Source: Microthrixaceae bacterium (GTDB lineage: Bacteria > Actinomycetota > Acidimicrobiia > Acidimicrobiales > Microtrichaceae). From it: a DNA stretch of 64,000 nt. This document shows, in pieces, positions 35,958 through 44,103 of the stretch. The translations under genes and the position numbers were made by a program. The stretch covers positions 682,001 to 746,000 of the forward strand of contig JACJWI010000001.1 in the NCBI GenBank assembly GCA_020637215.1. The letters are read 5' to 3'. How positions within the stretch are numbered: position 1 is the stretch's first letter; each line of letters starts with the position of its first letter. The notes below the pieces were generated by a model. The model saw only the letters and a list, made by a program, of their open reading frames with translations, was not told the DNA's origin and did not search any database.

Positions 35958-38525
35958 TCACTGGCAGGCCTCGCACGCCTCGGGGTTCTCGAGCGAGCAC
36001 GCCAAGGCCTCTTCGTCGGAGTAGGCGGTGGGCGCCGGCGCGGGTTCGCCGCCCCCCGGGCCTCCCGGTCCACCGGGACCCGAGCCGTCCGGCGTGCTCG
36101 ACGTCGTCGCTCCCGTCGTCGTCTTGTTGATGCGGGTCGCCGGACGGGAACGCAGGTAGTACGTGGTCTTCAGCCCGGACTTCCAGGCATGGACGTACAT
36201 CGACGACAGCTTCCCGATGGTCGGCGACTCCATGAACAGGTTCAGCGACTGGCTCTGGTCGATGTACGCGCCGCGGGCGGCGCCCATGTCGAGCAGGGCC
36301 CGCATCGGCAGCTCCCAGGCGGTGCGGTACACGGCCCGGACGTCCGCGGGGATGGCGTCGATGCCCTGGACCGATCCCTCGTCGCGCTTGATCGCCGAGA
36401 TGATCGAATCGGTCCACAGGCCGCGGGCCTGCAGCTCGCGTACCAGGTAGGTGTTGATCTGAAGGAACTCGCCCGAGAGCGTCTCGCGCTTGAACAGGTT
36501 CGACACCTGCGGCTCGATGCACTCGTAGCAGCCGGCGATCGACGCGATCGTCGCGGTCGGCGCGATGGCGATCATCAGCGAGTTGCGGAGGCCGACCTCG
36601 GCGATGCGCGCCTTGAGGGCGTCCCAGCGGGCGGCGTCGGTCGGGGTGACGCCCCACAGGTCGAACTGGAGCTGGCCCGACGCGGCGCGGGTCTCGGCGA
36701 AGCCGTCGTGGGCGCCGTGGGCCTCGGCCAGGTCCGCGGACGCGGTCAGGGCGTTGAAGTAGATCTCCTCGGAGATGCGGGTCGACAGGTCCTTCGCCGC
36801 GTCGGAGTCGAACGGCAGGCCGAGCTTGAAGAACACGTCCTGCAGGCCCATCAGCCCCAGGCCGACCGGACGCCACTTGGAGTTGGAGCGGCCGGCGGCG
36901 TCGGTCGGGTAGAAGTTGATGTCGACGACCCGGTCGAGGAACGGCACCGCCAGGCGGACCACCTCGGCCAACCGGTCGAAGTCGAACGCGGGGGCGCCGT
37001 CGGCACCCGGACGCACCATGGCGCCGAGGTTGACCGAGCCCAGGTTGCACACCGCGGTCTCGGCCTGGTTGGTGACCTCGAGGATCTCGGTGCAGAGGTT
37101 GGACAGGTGCACGACGTTGGGGGTGCCGTCGGCCTTGGTGGTCCCGGTCTGGTTGCACTTGAGGTTGGATGCGTCCTTGAATGTCATCCAGCCGTTGCCG
37201 GTCTCGGCCAGGGTGCGCATCATCCGCTGGTAGATCTGACGGGCCGGGACCTGACGCTCGAACAGGCCGTCGTTCTCGGCCTGGATGTAGGCGTCGCGGA
37301 ACTCGTCGCCGTAGAGGTCGATCAGGTGCGGGACCTTCTTGGGGTCGAACAGCGACCACTGCCAGTCCTTCTCGACCCGCTCCATGAACAGGTCGGGGAC
37401 CCAGTTGGCCAGGTTCAGGTTGAGCGTGCGCCGGGCGGTGTCGCCGACGTTGTCGCGCAGCTCGAGGAACTCCTCGATGTCGGCGTGCCAGGTCTCGAGG
37501 TAGACGCACGCGGCGCCCTTGCGCCGGCCGCCCTGGTTGACCGCCGCGACGGAGCTGTCGAGGGTCTTGAGCCACGGCACGATGCCGTTGGAGAGGCCGT
37601 TGGTGCCCCGGATCAGCGAGCCGCGGGACCGGACCCGGCTGTAGGACAGCCCGATGCCGCCGGCGTGCTTGGACAGGCGGGCGACGTCGCGGTAGCGGTC
37701 GTAGATGGCGTCGAGGTTGTCCTCGGGCGAGTCGAGCAGGTAGCAGCTCGACATCTGCGGATGGGCGGTTCCCGAGTTGAACAGCGTCGGCGAGCTCGGC
37801 AGGTACTCCAGGCTGGAGATCAGCTCGTAGAACTCGATCGCCTCCTCCGGGGTGCGCGACAGGCCACAGGCGACGCGCAGCAGGAAGTACTGCGGCGTCT
37901 CGACGACCCGACGGGACTCGGGGTGGCGCAGCAGGTAGCGGTCGTACACGGTCCGCAGGCCGAAGAACTCGTAGAGCCAGTTGCGATCGGCCAGCACGGC
38001 ATCGTTGAGCTTGCGGGCGTTGGTGGCGACCATCGCCGCGGTCTCGTCGCCGATGATCCCCTGGGCGTGGCCCATGGCGACCGACTGGGAGAAGGAGTAG
38101 ATGTCCTGGTTCTGGACCTCCTTGTCGATCACCGTCGCGAGCAGCCGGGCCGCCAGGCGCGAGTAGTTCGGCTCCTCGGAGATCAGCGCGGCCGCGGTGC
38201 GGATCGACAGCTCGTCGAGCTCCTCGGTGCTCGAGTGGTCGACCAGGCCCGAGATGGTGCGGGTGGCGACCCGCATCGGGTCGACGTTGTCGAGTCCCAC
38301 CGCGCATCGGGCGACGGCGCGGACGATCTTGTTGAGATCGACGGGCTCCAGGCTGCCGTCGCGCTTGCGAACCTGCATCGGGGATCCGGTGGCCGAGTCG
38401 GTGAGGTCGACCAGACCGGTCGACGTCGGCGGCGCGGGGGTGTCGCCCACCACCTGCACCGGGCGTCCGGCCGCAGCGGTGTCGATGCTCTCGGTTGTGC
38501 TGACGACGTCCTGGTCGAGTGCCAC
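35958..38525 (-). CDS. nrdA: Ribonucleotide reductase alpha subunit, class I
   Basis: An 855-residue catalytic subunit that reduces NDPs to dNDPs. Residues ~45-130 are an ATP cone (MQVRKRDGSLEPVDLNKIVR). The redox cysteines are in MSSCYLLDSPEDN and AVCNLGSVNLGAM, the thiyl cysteine and its Glu in HLSNLCTEILE, and the swinging C-terminal pair in CEACQ after a Gly/Pro linker. GTG at 38525 is preceded by AAGGGGGACGAG as ribosome site; earlier codons lie within the leader. Upstream are a consensus promoter and tandem NrdR boxes. Confidence 0.94.
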   Translation of the reverse strand: MALDQDVVSTTESIDTAAAGRPVQVVGDTPAPPTSTGLVDLTDSATGSPMQVRKRDGSLEPVDLNKIVRAVARCAVGLDNVDPMRVATRTISGLVDHSSTEELDELSIRTAAALISEEPNYSRLAARLLATVIDKEVQNQDIYSFSQSVAMGHAQGIIGDETAAMVATNARKLNDAVLADRNWLYEFFGLRTVYDRYLLRHPESRRVVETPQYFLLRVACGLSRTPEEAIEFYELISSLEYLPSSPTLFNSGTAHPQMSSCYLLDSPEDNLDAIYDRYRDVARLSKHAGGIGLSYSRVRSRGSLIRGTNGLSNGIVPWLKTLDSSVAAVNQGGRRKGAACVYLETWHADIEEFLELRDNVGDTARRTLNLNLANWVPDLFMERVEKDWQWSLFDPKKVPHLIDLYGDEFRDAYIQAENDGLFERQVPARQIYQRMMRTLAETGNGWMTFKDASNLKCNQTGTTKADGTPNVVHLSNLCTEILEVTNQAETAVCNLGSVNLGAMVRPGADGAPAFDFDRLAEVVRLAVPFLDRVVDINFYPTDAAGRSNSKWRPVGLGLMGLQDVFFKLGLPFDSDAAKDLSTRISEEIYFNALTASADLAEAHGAHDGFAETRAASGQLQFDLWGVTPTDAARWDALKARIAEVGLRNSLMIAIAPTATIASIAGCYECIEPQVSNLFKRETLSGEFLQINTYLVRELQARGLWTDSIISAIKRDEGSVQGIDAIPADVRAVYRTAWELPMRALLDMGAARGAYIDQSQSLNLFMESPTIGKLSSMYVHAWKSGLKTTYYLRSRPATRINKTTTGATTSSTPDGSGPGGPGGPGGGEPAPAPTAYSDEEALACSLENPEACEACQ

Positions 38526-38653
38526 GACTCGTCCCCCTTCTGCGCTCCCTGCGCTGGTGTCGGTGTCTCCGGTTCGCCCGAACCGGAGGGTTCTCATCAC
38601 GTGCTGCGGGACCCTCGGGCCGACCTCGGGCCGTGCGACCAGCGGTCGGACTG

Positions 38654-38701
38654 GCACCAGATGTTGTGGCCGAGCGTTCCCCCACCCCCAAGATGTGGGG
38701 A
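38654..38701 (-). promoter_or_regulatory. Tandem NrdR boxes upstream of nrdA
   Basis: GCACCAGATGTTGTGG at 38654-38669 matches the NrdR consensus (ACACWATATATWGTGT) at most conserved positions, and CCCCAAGATGTGGGGA at 38686-38701 is a second, weaker match. They lie on the same face of the helix, about 32 bp (three turns) apart, the spacing known for NrdR sites. Both fall just downstream of the -10 element, so binding would block nrdAB transcription when dATP is high. Confidence 0.7.
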
Positions 38702-38711
38702 CAGGGCCGTA

Positions 38712-38741
38712 ATTACAGCCAGGTAACTACAGAGGTGTCAA
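38712..38741 (-). promoter_or_regulatory. Sigma-A-type promoter of nrdAB
   Basis: On the minus strand TTGACA (38741-38736), an 18-bp spacer and TGTAAT (38717-38712) form a near-consensus promoter, one of the best in the window. The predicted start near 38705 gives a leader of about 180 nt that contains the NrdR boxes. The remainder of the 342-bp gap between nrdA and the Nudix gene shows nothing else. Confidence 0.7.
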
Positions 38742-38855
38742 CGCTTTCCGAAAACCTCGCTCCGCGTCCACCGGAACACCCTCAGAAACGTGACGATTGC
38801 CACTCTCCGCGCGAGTTCGGCATCGATCCCCGCGGTTCGGGGCCCGGGCGCGTCC

Positions 38856-38868
38856 TAGGGTGGGGCGA
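38856..38868 (+). promoter_or_regulatory. Leaderless-type -10 element before the Nudix gene
   Basis: TAGGGT at 38856-38861 is followed by six bases and the ATG. Same geometry as at glpD and the SDR gene. Confidence 0.5.
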
Positions 38869-39644
38869 TGGCCGACGACGCCGCTCCCCCGCTGCCGGGC
38901 TCCCCCGGAGCCCCGCTGTGGGACCCGCTCGCGGTGCCGGCCGCCACCGTCATCGTGCTGCGCGACGGCACCGACGGACCCGAGGCGCTCATGCTGAAGC
39001 GGGACCGCGACCTCAGCTTCGCCGGCGGGATGTGGGTGTTCCCCGGAGGTCGCATCGACGACACCGATTTCGACCCCGAAGCTCCCGGGAATCCCGACGA
39101 TGCCGACGAGGCGGTCGAGAACGCGGCGCGTCGGGCCGCGGCCCGGGAGGCGATCGAGGAGTCCGGGGTCGAGGTCGATCCGACCGCACTTCGACGGTGG
39201 TCCCACTGGACACCTCCACCACTGCAGGACAAGCGCTTCTCCACCGCCTTCTTCGTGGCCCCCGCCGTCGCCGCCGACGTCCGGGTCACCATCGACGACG
39301 GGGAGATCCGCGCGCACCGATGGGCCCGACCCGACGAGGTGATCCGCCGCCGCGACGCCGGCGAGGTCGCGCTTGCCCCGCCGACGTTCATCACCCTGAC
39401 GCAGCTGCTCCGCCACGACTCGGTGGCTCGGATCCTCGACGCAGCGCCGACCGGTCCGATCGAGCACTTCTCGACCCGGGTCGCGCTGCGCGACGGCGGG
39501 TGGACCGCCGTGTACCACGGCGACAGCACCTTCGACGAGCTCGGAGACCTGGGCGGCAAGGGCGAGGTCGACCTCGATGCCCCCGGACCCCGGCACCGGC
39601 TGGTCATGGCCGAGCGCTGGTCCTACCAGCGCGAGGGGTGCTGA
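38868..39644 (+). CDS. Nudix hydrolase (NUDT19/NUDT7-like)
   Basis: A 258-residue Nudix protein. After AATVIVLRDGTDGPEALMLKR comes GGMWVFPGGRIDDTD and the Nudix helix AAAREAIEESGVEV, giving an expanded G-X-E-REAIEES box with a long insertion, as in the peroxisomal CoA-hydrolase type NUDT19. It could hydrolyse a CoA or nucleotide diphosphate; substrate is inference. The ATG follows a -10 element by 6 nt. The next gene begins 2 bp after its stop. Confidence 0.85.
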   Translation: MADDAAPPLPGSPGAPLWDPLAVPAATVIVLRDGTDGPEALMLKRDRDLSFAGGMWVFPGGRIDDTDFDPEAPGNPDDADEAVENAARRAAAREAIEESGVEVDPTALRRWSHWTPPPLQDKRFSTAFFVAPAVAADVRVTIDDGEIRAHRWARPDEVIRRRDAGEVALAPPTFITLTQLLRHDSVARILDAAPTGPIEHFSTRVALRDGGWTAVYHGDSTFDELGDLGGKGEVDLDAPGPRHRLVMAERWSYQREGC

Positions 39645-39646
39645 GG

Positions 39647-39907
39647 ATGACCGACCCGTCCGATCACGCCGACCTCGAGCACGATCCCAACGACCCCGAC
39701 GGGACCCGGGGACACGCCGGGGCGTCGGTCACCGTGCCGACGACGATCGTGTGCGTCGACTGCGGTGGGACCTGCCACCTGCTGACCGCCCCGTTCGACG
39801 ACGGGGTCGGCCCGGTCGGGTTCCGGCCCGGCGACATCGTGTCGTACCGCTGCGCCGACTGCCTGGATCGCTGGGACGTCGAGCTCGACGAGTCAGACGT
39901 GAACTGA
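39647..39907 (+). CDS. Small zinc-ribbon protein
   Basis: An 86-residue acidic protein with two CxxC knuckles, IVCVDCGGTCHLL and VSYRCADCLDRWDVEL, separated by about 30 residues: a zinc ribbon. The N-terminal third is Asp/Pro-rich and likely disordered. ATG is 2 bp after the Nudix stop with GAGG just before it, so it is translated with that gene. Its layout recalls the zinc-ribbon protein at 2539. Function unknown. Confidence 0.65.
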   Translation: MTDPSDHADLEHDPNDPDGTRGHAGASVTVPTTIVCVDCGGTCHLLTAPFDDGVGPVGFRPGDIVSYRCADCLDRWDVELDESDVN

Positions 39908-39937
39908 TCCTGGTTCCACCGATCGGTGGGTTCGGGT

Positions 39938-40705
39938 TCAGGCGGCGGTGAGGAGGTGGTGGAGCAGTTCGTCGAGCGCGTAGGCGGTGAGGTGTTCGCC
40001 GCCGCCGTGGCAGCGACACGAATCAGCCCCGATGTCTGGTGGCGGTTCGGGTGGGTGTGTCTGGTGTGGCAGCACCGCAACATCGGCGTGTGGTCCGGGT
40101 GTCGGGCCTGGCGGGCCGGAGGATCCGAGGCAGCGGGTTCGGTCGTAGAAGGTGAGTTGGCTGCCGTTCCGGACGATCCGCCAGCGTTTCCGGTGCAGTT
40201 CGTGGTGATGGAAGCTGCACAACAAGACACCGTTGTCGAGGTCGGTGAGACCACCGTGTTCGGCGACTCCGGCGATGTGGTGGGTTTCGACGAATCGGGT
40301 GGTTGGGCATCCCGGGAACTCACACGCCGATACGCCTCCGGCGCGGTGGCGTAGCGCGCGGCGTTGGTGACGGTTGAACAAGCGTTTCTCCGTACCCAAC
40401 CAGAGTGGTTGGCCGTCGTGGTCGATCAGCATCTGCAACACCCCGTCGCAGAGGACCCGTGACAACTCGGCGTTGCTCAGGTGTGCTCCGGTGCGCGGCA
40501 GATAGGCACGGGAACCGAGACCGACCGCCACGTTCGCGTCGATGTCGATGCCGAGCGCTTCGGCGAGAGCGGCGATGTCGCAGACGACCTGCACGGCGAA
40601 ACGTTCACCGCCACGGTCACCCACCCCGGTCCCTGACGCGTGTTCCAACACGATGGATGCCATCGCGGTGATCGACTCGACCGCGCTCACACACCGCCCC
40701 GACAC
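39938..40705 (-). CDS. HNH endonuclease domain, detached C-terminal half of a DUF222 protein
   Basis: A 255-residue frame that starts with a GTG inside the end of the preceding frame. It holds the second half of a 13E12/DUF222-type protein: YLPRTGAHLSNAELSRVLCDG, then an HNH nuclease, SACEFPGCPTTRFVETHHI, DLDNGVLLCSFHHHELH, with the Cys pairs, the HH of the HNH core, Asn and both later His residues. The nuclease site looks intact. It is separated from the DUF222 half by a frameshift at six G's (plus-strand C's at 40705-40710). It may be expressed by coupling or slippage, or be dead. Confidence 0.6.
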   Translation of the reverse strand: MSGRCVSAVESITAMASIVLEHASGTGVGDRGGERFAVQVVCDIAALAEALGIDIDANVAVGLGSRAYLPRTGAHLSNAELSRVLCDGVLQMLIDHDGQPLWLGTEKRLFNRHQRRALRHRAGGVSACEFPGCPTTRFVETHHIAGVAEHGGLTDLDNGVLLCSFHHHELHRKRWRIVRNGSQLTFYDRTRCLGSSGPPGPTPGPHADVAVLPHQTHPPEPPPDIGADSCRCHGGGEHLTAYALDELLHHLLTAA

Positions 40706-41472
40706 CCCCCGGCGGACTCCCCGACTCCGGTGGTTTCGGCTGTGTCGGATGGTTCACCAGCTTCAGACGGCTTGTCGGCGTGTGGGTGGGTGCCGGTCCG
40801 TTCCAGTTCGGCGATGACGGCCCGTCGGGCTTGTTCGAGCAGTTCTCCGGTGAGCTTGTCGAGGGCGCCGTCGATCCGGTAGCGGCCGTGGTCATCGATC
40901 CAGTTCCGCCACCAGTGATCCAACTCGAGATCATCCGCAACAGAACCATCAGCACCATCACCGCCGCCGTCACCGTCGGCAGTGCCGGGGGTGGGGCGTA
41001 GTGACCGGTACGCGGCGAGCACCCGTTGCGCTTGACGTGGAGTGCAGGCCCGCACGACATCGAGGACCCTCTCCTCGTTCTCTGGAGTGACGACCCGCGC
41101 TGCGGACGCGAGCACACCCATGGACACCTGCCCGCCGCGTGCCGCGGCGAGCAGGGACGGCATCTCATCGACGCGCGCTGCGATCGACACCAGCCGTTCC
41201 GCGTCGCGAGGAGCGAAGTTCGTGCGTACCGACAGGTAGTGGGCGAAGGACCGCCACCCCCGGCCCTGCCATCCCCCGACCGCGTCGTACTCGGCGAGGA
41301 CACCGACCAGTTCCGCGTCCAACGCGTGGATCTGCGCGGACAGCACACCGATGCGATCGTCCAACTCGCGCAGACGCGACTCCCAATCACCAACCACAGC
41401 CGCTTCTGGCCGCTCCATGATGGTGGTCCCGCCGTCCATGCCCACCATCATATCGAACACCCGTTCGATCAT
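40687..41472 (-). CDS. DUF222 (13E12 repeat) protein, N-terminal half
   Basis: A 261-residue frame with the usual DUF222 layout: a short leader IERVFDMMVGMDGG, a helical DNA-invertase-like region (WESRLRELDDRIGVLSAQIHA in part), GRGWRSFAHYLSVRTNFAPRDAERLVSIA, and MGVLASAARVVTPENEERVL. It ends in unrelated residues after a G6 run, while the HNH half continues in another frame. These genes are multi-copy and mobile-like in Actinobacteria. The ATG at 41472 was chosen by family N-terminus; 41583 is an upstream alternative. Confidence 0.55.
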   Translation of the reverse strand: MIERVFDMMVGMDGGTTIMERPEAAVVGDWESRLRELDDRIGVLSAQIHALDAELVGVLAEYDAVGGWQGRGWRSFAHYLSVRTNFAPRDAERLVSIAARVDEMPSLLAAARGGQVSMGVLASAARVVTPENEERVLDVVRACTPRQAQRVLAAYRSLRPTPGTADGDGGGDGADGSVADDLELDHWWRNWIDDHGRYRIDGALDKLTGELLEQARRAVIAELERTGTHPHADKPSEAGEPSDTAETTGVGESAGGCRGGV

Positions 41473-41655
41473 GCAAGACCTGGGCCCGGATTCGTCGCAG
41501 ACGGTTCGGCTTCGAACACCCGCACCCAAGGCGAAAGGCACCTCCCGCGAATACGAAACCCACCCCATACGCAGAGCAGGCATCTCCCTCGCCGAGATCG
41601 CGGTGTTCCTCGGTTCTCCGACCGCGAAACAGGTCGAGAGCTGGATCGGCGACCT
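41471..41655 (+). pseudogene. Small ORF interrupted by the IS3-family element (5' part)
   Basis: Removing the insertion element and one copy of its ACCT target duplication joins this frame to bases 42989-43007 and restores a 67-codon ORF. It ends RRAGISLAEIAVFLGSPT, AKQVESWIGDL then DVEIS and a stop. The segment GISLAEIAVFLGSPTAKQ has a helix-turn-helix look. I know no family. The start at 41471 is uncertain because it overlaps the divergent DUF222 start. Confidence 0.4.
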
Positions 41656-41705
41656 TGAACCACCCTGGGTTCGTTGGAGGCTCCTGAGCTTGGAAGGCTG
41701 GAGTC

Positions 41706-42011
41706 ATGCCACAGGAGAAGTCGCCGGGGAAGCCGACTACGCGTCGCTACTCGGATCAGGAGAAGGAACAGGCGGTCCGTCTGGTGCGCCAGGCCCGTTC
41801 GGAGGGACGTGGTCATGGCGCGATCCAGCGGATCGCGCTACAGCTCGGATATGGGACCGAGACGGTGCGCAAGTGGGTCAAGGTCGCCGATATCGATGAG
41901 GGTGTGAAGCCGGGACGGTCGACCGCGGACGCGGCGAAGATCAAGGAGCTCGAGGCTCAGGTCAAGGAGCTGAAGCGGGCGAACGAGATCTTGCGGAAGG
42001 CGTCGGCGTAA
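41706..42011 (+). CDS. IS3-family transposase OrfA
   Basis: A 101-residue helix-turn-helix protein: RRYSDQEKEQAVRLVRQ, GHGAIQRIALQLGYGTETVRKWV (recognition region) and a C-terminal leucine-zipper-like helix KIKELEAQVKELKRANEILRK given here in part. OrfA binds the element's inverted repeats and in IS3 relatives is fused to OrfB by -1 frameshifting. Here orfA ends in TAA, followed by a frame (FAQAELDR) typical of the OrfB start. Confidence 0.85.
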   Translation: MPQEKSPGKPTTRRYSDQEKEQAVRLVRQARSEGRGHGAIQRIALQLGYGTETVRKWVKVADIDEGVKPGRSTADAAKIKELEAQVKELKRANEILRKASA

Positions 42012-42037
42012 TTTGCCCAGGCGGAGCTCGACCGCCC

Positions 42038-42953
42038 GTGAACGTGCTTGTCGGGTTCATCGACGAGCACCGTGACGAGCTCGGAGTCGAGCCCATCTGC
42101 AAGGCCCTGCAGGTGGCTCCGAGCAGCTACTACGCCGCCAAGAAGCGCGAGCTCGCCCCCTCGGCGAGAGCGGTGCGTGACGCGGTGATGATGCAGGTGC
42201 TGATGGTGGACGAACCGCAAGGTCTACGGCGCTCACAAGCTGTGGCTGGCAGCCAGACGCGCTGGCCATGAGATCGGCCGGGACCAGGTCGCCCGTCTGA
42301 TGCGCGAGCTGGGCATCCAGGGCGTCTCTCGGCGTCGCAAGAAGGTGTTCAGCACCATCTCTGACCCGGACGCCACCCGGGCAGCGGACCTGGTGAAGCG
42401 CAACTTCACCGCGGACCGGCCCGACGCGTTGTGGGTCACGGACCTGACCTACGTGCCGACCCGGTCCGGGATGGCGTACGTGTGTTTCATCGTCGACGCG
42501 TTCAGTCGTCGGATCGTCGGCTGGCGCGCCGCGTCGCACATGCGTACCGACATGGTCCTCGACGCCGTCGAGATGGCCAGACGATCCAGAGGCGGAGGGC
42601 GCCTCGTCGGGCTCGTCACCCACTCCGACGCCGGCAGCCAGTTCACCAGTGTGCGGTTCACCGAACGGCTCGACGAGATCGGAGCCCGCCCTTCGATCGG
42701 CACCGTCGCCGACTCCTACGACAACGCCCTGGCCGAGACAACCAACGGTCTCTACAAAGCTGAGTGCGTCTACGGGCCCGACACCACAGGCTGGGCCGAC
42801 GTCAACGAGCTCGAACACGCGACGCTCGACTGGGTGTACTGGTTCAACGAACAGCGGCTCCACAGCCACTGCGGCCACGTGCCCCCGGCAGAGTTCGAAG
42901 CAGCGTTCTACGCTGCCCAACAAGCCGACCCCGTCGGGGTTGGAAACCAATAG
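42038..42953 (+). pseudogene. IS3-family transposase OrfB, frameshifted
   Basis: The DDE integrase of the element. The N-terminal part (GFIDEHRDELGVEPICKAL, SSYYAAKKRELAPSAR) is in one frame to about 42210; the frame then shifts by one base and resumes as TNRKVYGAHKLWLAARRAG and continues to the end. The catalytic residues are all present: D in WVTDLTYV, D in HSDAGSQFTS, and E in YDNALAETTNG. The shift within the body of orfB is not the programmed site of the family, so this copy is probably inactive, unless it is a sequencing error. Confidence 0.75.
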
Positions 42954-43153
42954 AACGAGCCTCCATCAGACCCAGGGTGGTTCAACCTCGACGTGGAGAT
43001 CTCCTAGCGCCGGGCCACGTCGTGCCGTGTCGACGTCGTCGGGATCGATCAGCTCTAACGAGGAGATGAGCACGTCGGGGTGAGGCGAGCGCTTGAGCAC
43101 ATCGCGGCTGACCCAGCCCGGTGGGTCCGACCTACGAGGAGGTCAGATAGCCG

Positions 43154-43549
43154 ATGTCCAAGCAACGACGCTGTCCAAGCAACGACACGTCCGACCGGGC
43201 GACCACCTCGACGACGGCACCGTCGTCATCCGGGGCGGGATCCTCGACGCCGACGTGCTGCGCGCTGACGCCGAGCGCTACCACTCGATCTACGGCGAGT
43301 TCGGGATCTCGGTGTTCGCGGCCCGTGACGCGACCGTCGATGAATTGGCGCAGCAGGCGCCGCTGGTGCGTTTCGAGGTCCTGACGCTCGTCCGGGCGGG
43401 CACCCCTGCTCGCAGCGGGCTTCCGGCTCGAGCCGACCGGCCGCAACCCGAGGCACTTCACAGTCGTCTTCGACGAACTCGACGTGGGCGTGGCCGCCCT
43501 CGAAGCCTGCGAGCATCGCAGCTGGCTCAATCCGCACCATGAGGACTGA
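43154..43549 (+). pseudogene. Broken hypothetical gene with microduplication and indel
   Basis: Reading through two frame changes gives one sensible protein of about 125 residues: SKQRHVRPGDHLDDGTVVIR, GGILDADVLRADAERYHSIY, FGISVFAARDATVDELAQQ, then (shifted) LLAAGFRLEPTGRNPRHF and LDVGVAALEACEHRSWLN with an HHED end. A 17-bp tandem duplication (TGTCCAAGCAACGAC at 43155 and 43172) right after the ATG breaks the first frame, and an extra C near 43407 breaks the second. The intact family occurs in actinobacterial accessory regions; its role is unknown to me. The preceding ~150 bp, from the IS end, hold no intact gene. Confidence 0.55.
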
Positions 43550-43568
43550 CCGATTGGAGGTGACCCAC

Positions 43569-43814
43569 ATGGACGACCTCGACCTCATCGCTGACCTCAA
43601 CGACCAGGACGACGACGGCCTCGGCTGGTCCACGCTCGTCGACGCCACTGTGCCGCAGCGCGTTCACCCGGGCGCGATGATCCTCGCCGGCAACTCCCAG
43701 GCCCAGGCCGTCGTGCGGGTCGTTGCGATCGACGAGGACGGCCAGATCCACTTCTCGATCCTGCCCGGATCGGTCGCCAAGAATCGCCACCTGCTCGACC
43801 GAACGGTGGTGTGA
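43569..43814 (+). CDS. Small hypothetical protein
   Basis: An 81-residue acidic protein: MDDLDLIADLNDQDDDGLGW, then a beta-rich domain VPQRVHPGAMILAGNSQAQ, VVRVVAIDEDGQIHFSILPG. GGAGGTGA stands 5 nt before the ATG, an unusually good ribosome site. It follows the broken gene by 20 bp and may have been its operon partner, possibly one half of a two-gene module. No family recognised. Confidence 0.6.
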   Translation: MDDLDLIADLNDQDDDGLGWSTLVDATVPQRVHPGAMILAGNSQAQAVVRVVAIDEDGQIHFSILPGSVAKNRHLLDRTVV

Positions 43815-43947
43815 AGGCGGCCACCCTGACGGTGGGCCCTTCTACTGTCGCTTCTGCTGTGCGGACTGGTACAGGACGACACGTAGCGGCAGGAGCCGAT
43901 CGCTCGGATGCGCGAAACCCCAGCTCCGCGGCACGACTCGGTACGCC

Positions 43948-44020
43948 GTGGTACGGGCTGGGATGGCTGGTCCCGGGCTCATAACCCGAAGGTCGCTGGT
44001 TCAAATCCTGCCCCCCACCA
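43948..44020 (+). pseudogene. Initiator-type tRNA-Met(CAT) fragment (3' half)
   Basis: GGGCTCATAACCC forms the anticodon arm with the three G-C pairs typical of initiator tRNA. It is followed by AAGGTCGCTGG, TTCAAAT and CCTGCCCCCCACCA, that is variable loop, T-arm and an encoded CCA. The 5' part does not fold into a D-arm or a matching acceptor strand, so only the 3' half is preserved. Such 3' halves are left where integrative elements use a tRNA as attachment site. A divergent working tRNA is less likely. Confidence 0.4.
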
Positions 44021-44103
44021 CGAGGGGTTACCTCAACACGCGACCCTCTCGTTCCGATGGGACAGCGCGGCAGCGAGCACGCCGCTGGAAAGGGGCAGGC
44101 ACC

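Larger units (their letters stand above)
41656..42984 (+). mobile_element. IS3-family insertion sequence with target duplication
   Basis: A 1,329-bp element. Ends are TGAACCACCCTGGGT and its complement ACCCAGGGTGGTTCA; over 28 bases the two inverted repeats agree at 25 positions. It is flanked by ACCT on both sides (41652-41655 and 42985-42988), a 4-bp target duplication. It carries orfA and orfB of the IS3 type; orfB is frameshifted. Sharp ends and duplication show a single, fairly recent insertion. Confidence 0.88.

Noticed and set aside
35136..38726. Very long (1,196 codon) plus-strand open frame
   Set aside because: Antisense shadow of nrdB and nrdA, which are unmistakable on the minus strand; long antisense frames are usual at this GC content.
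42985..43153. Small gene between the IS end and the broken gene
   Set aside because: Fragments such as ALEHIAADPARWV look protein-like but no frame has both a start and consistent end; it may be remnant coding sequence, not a supported gene.
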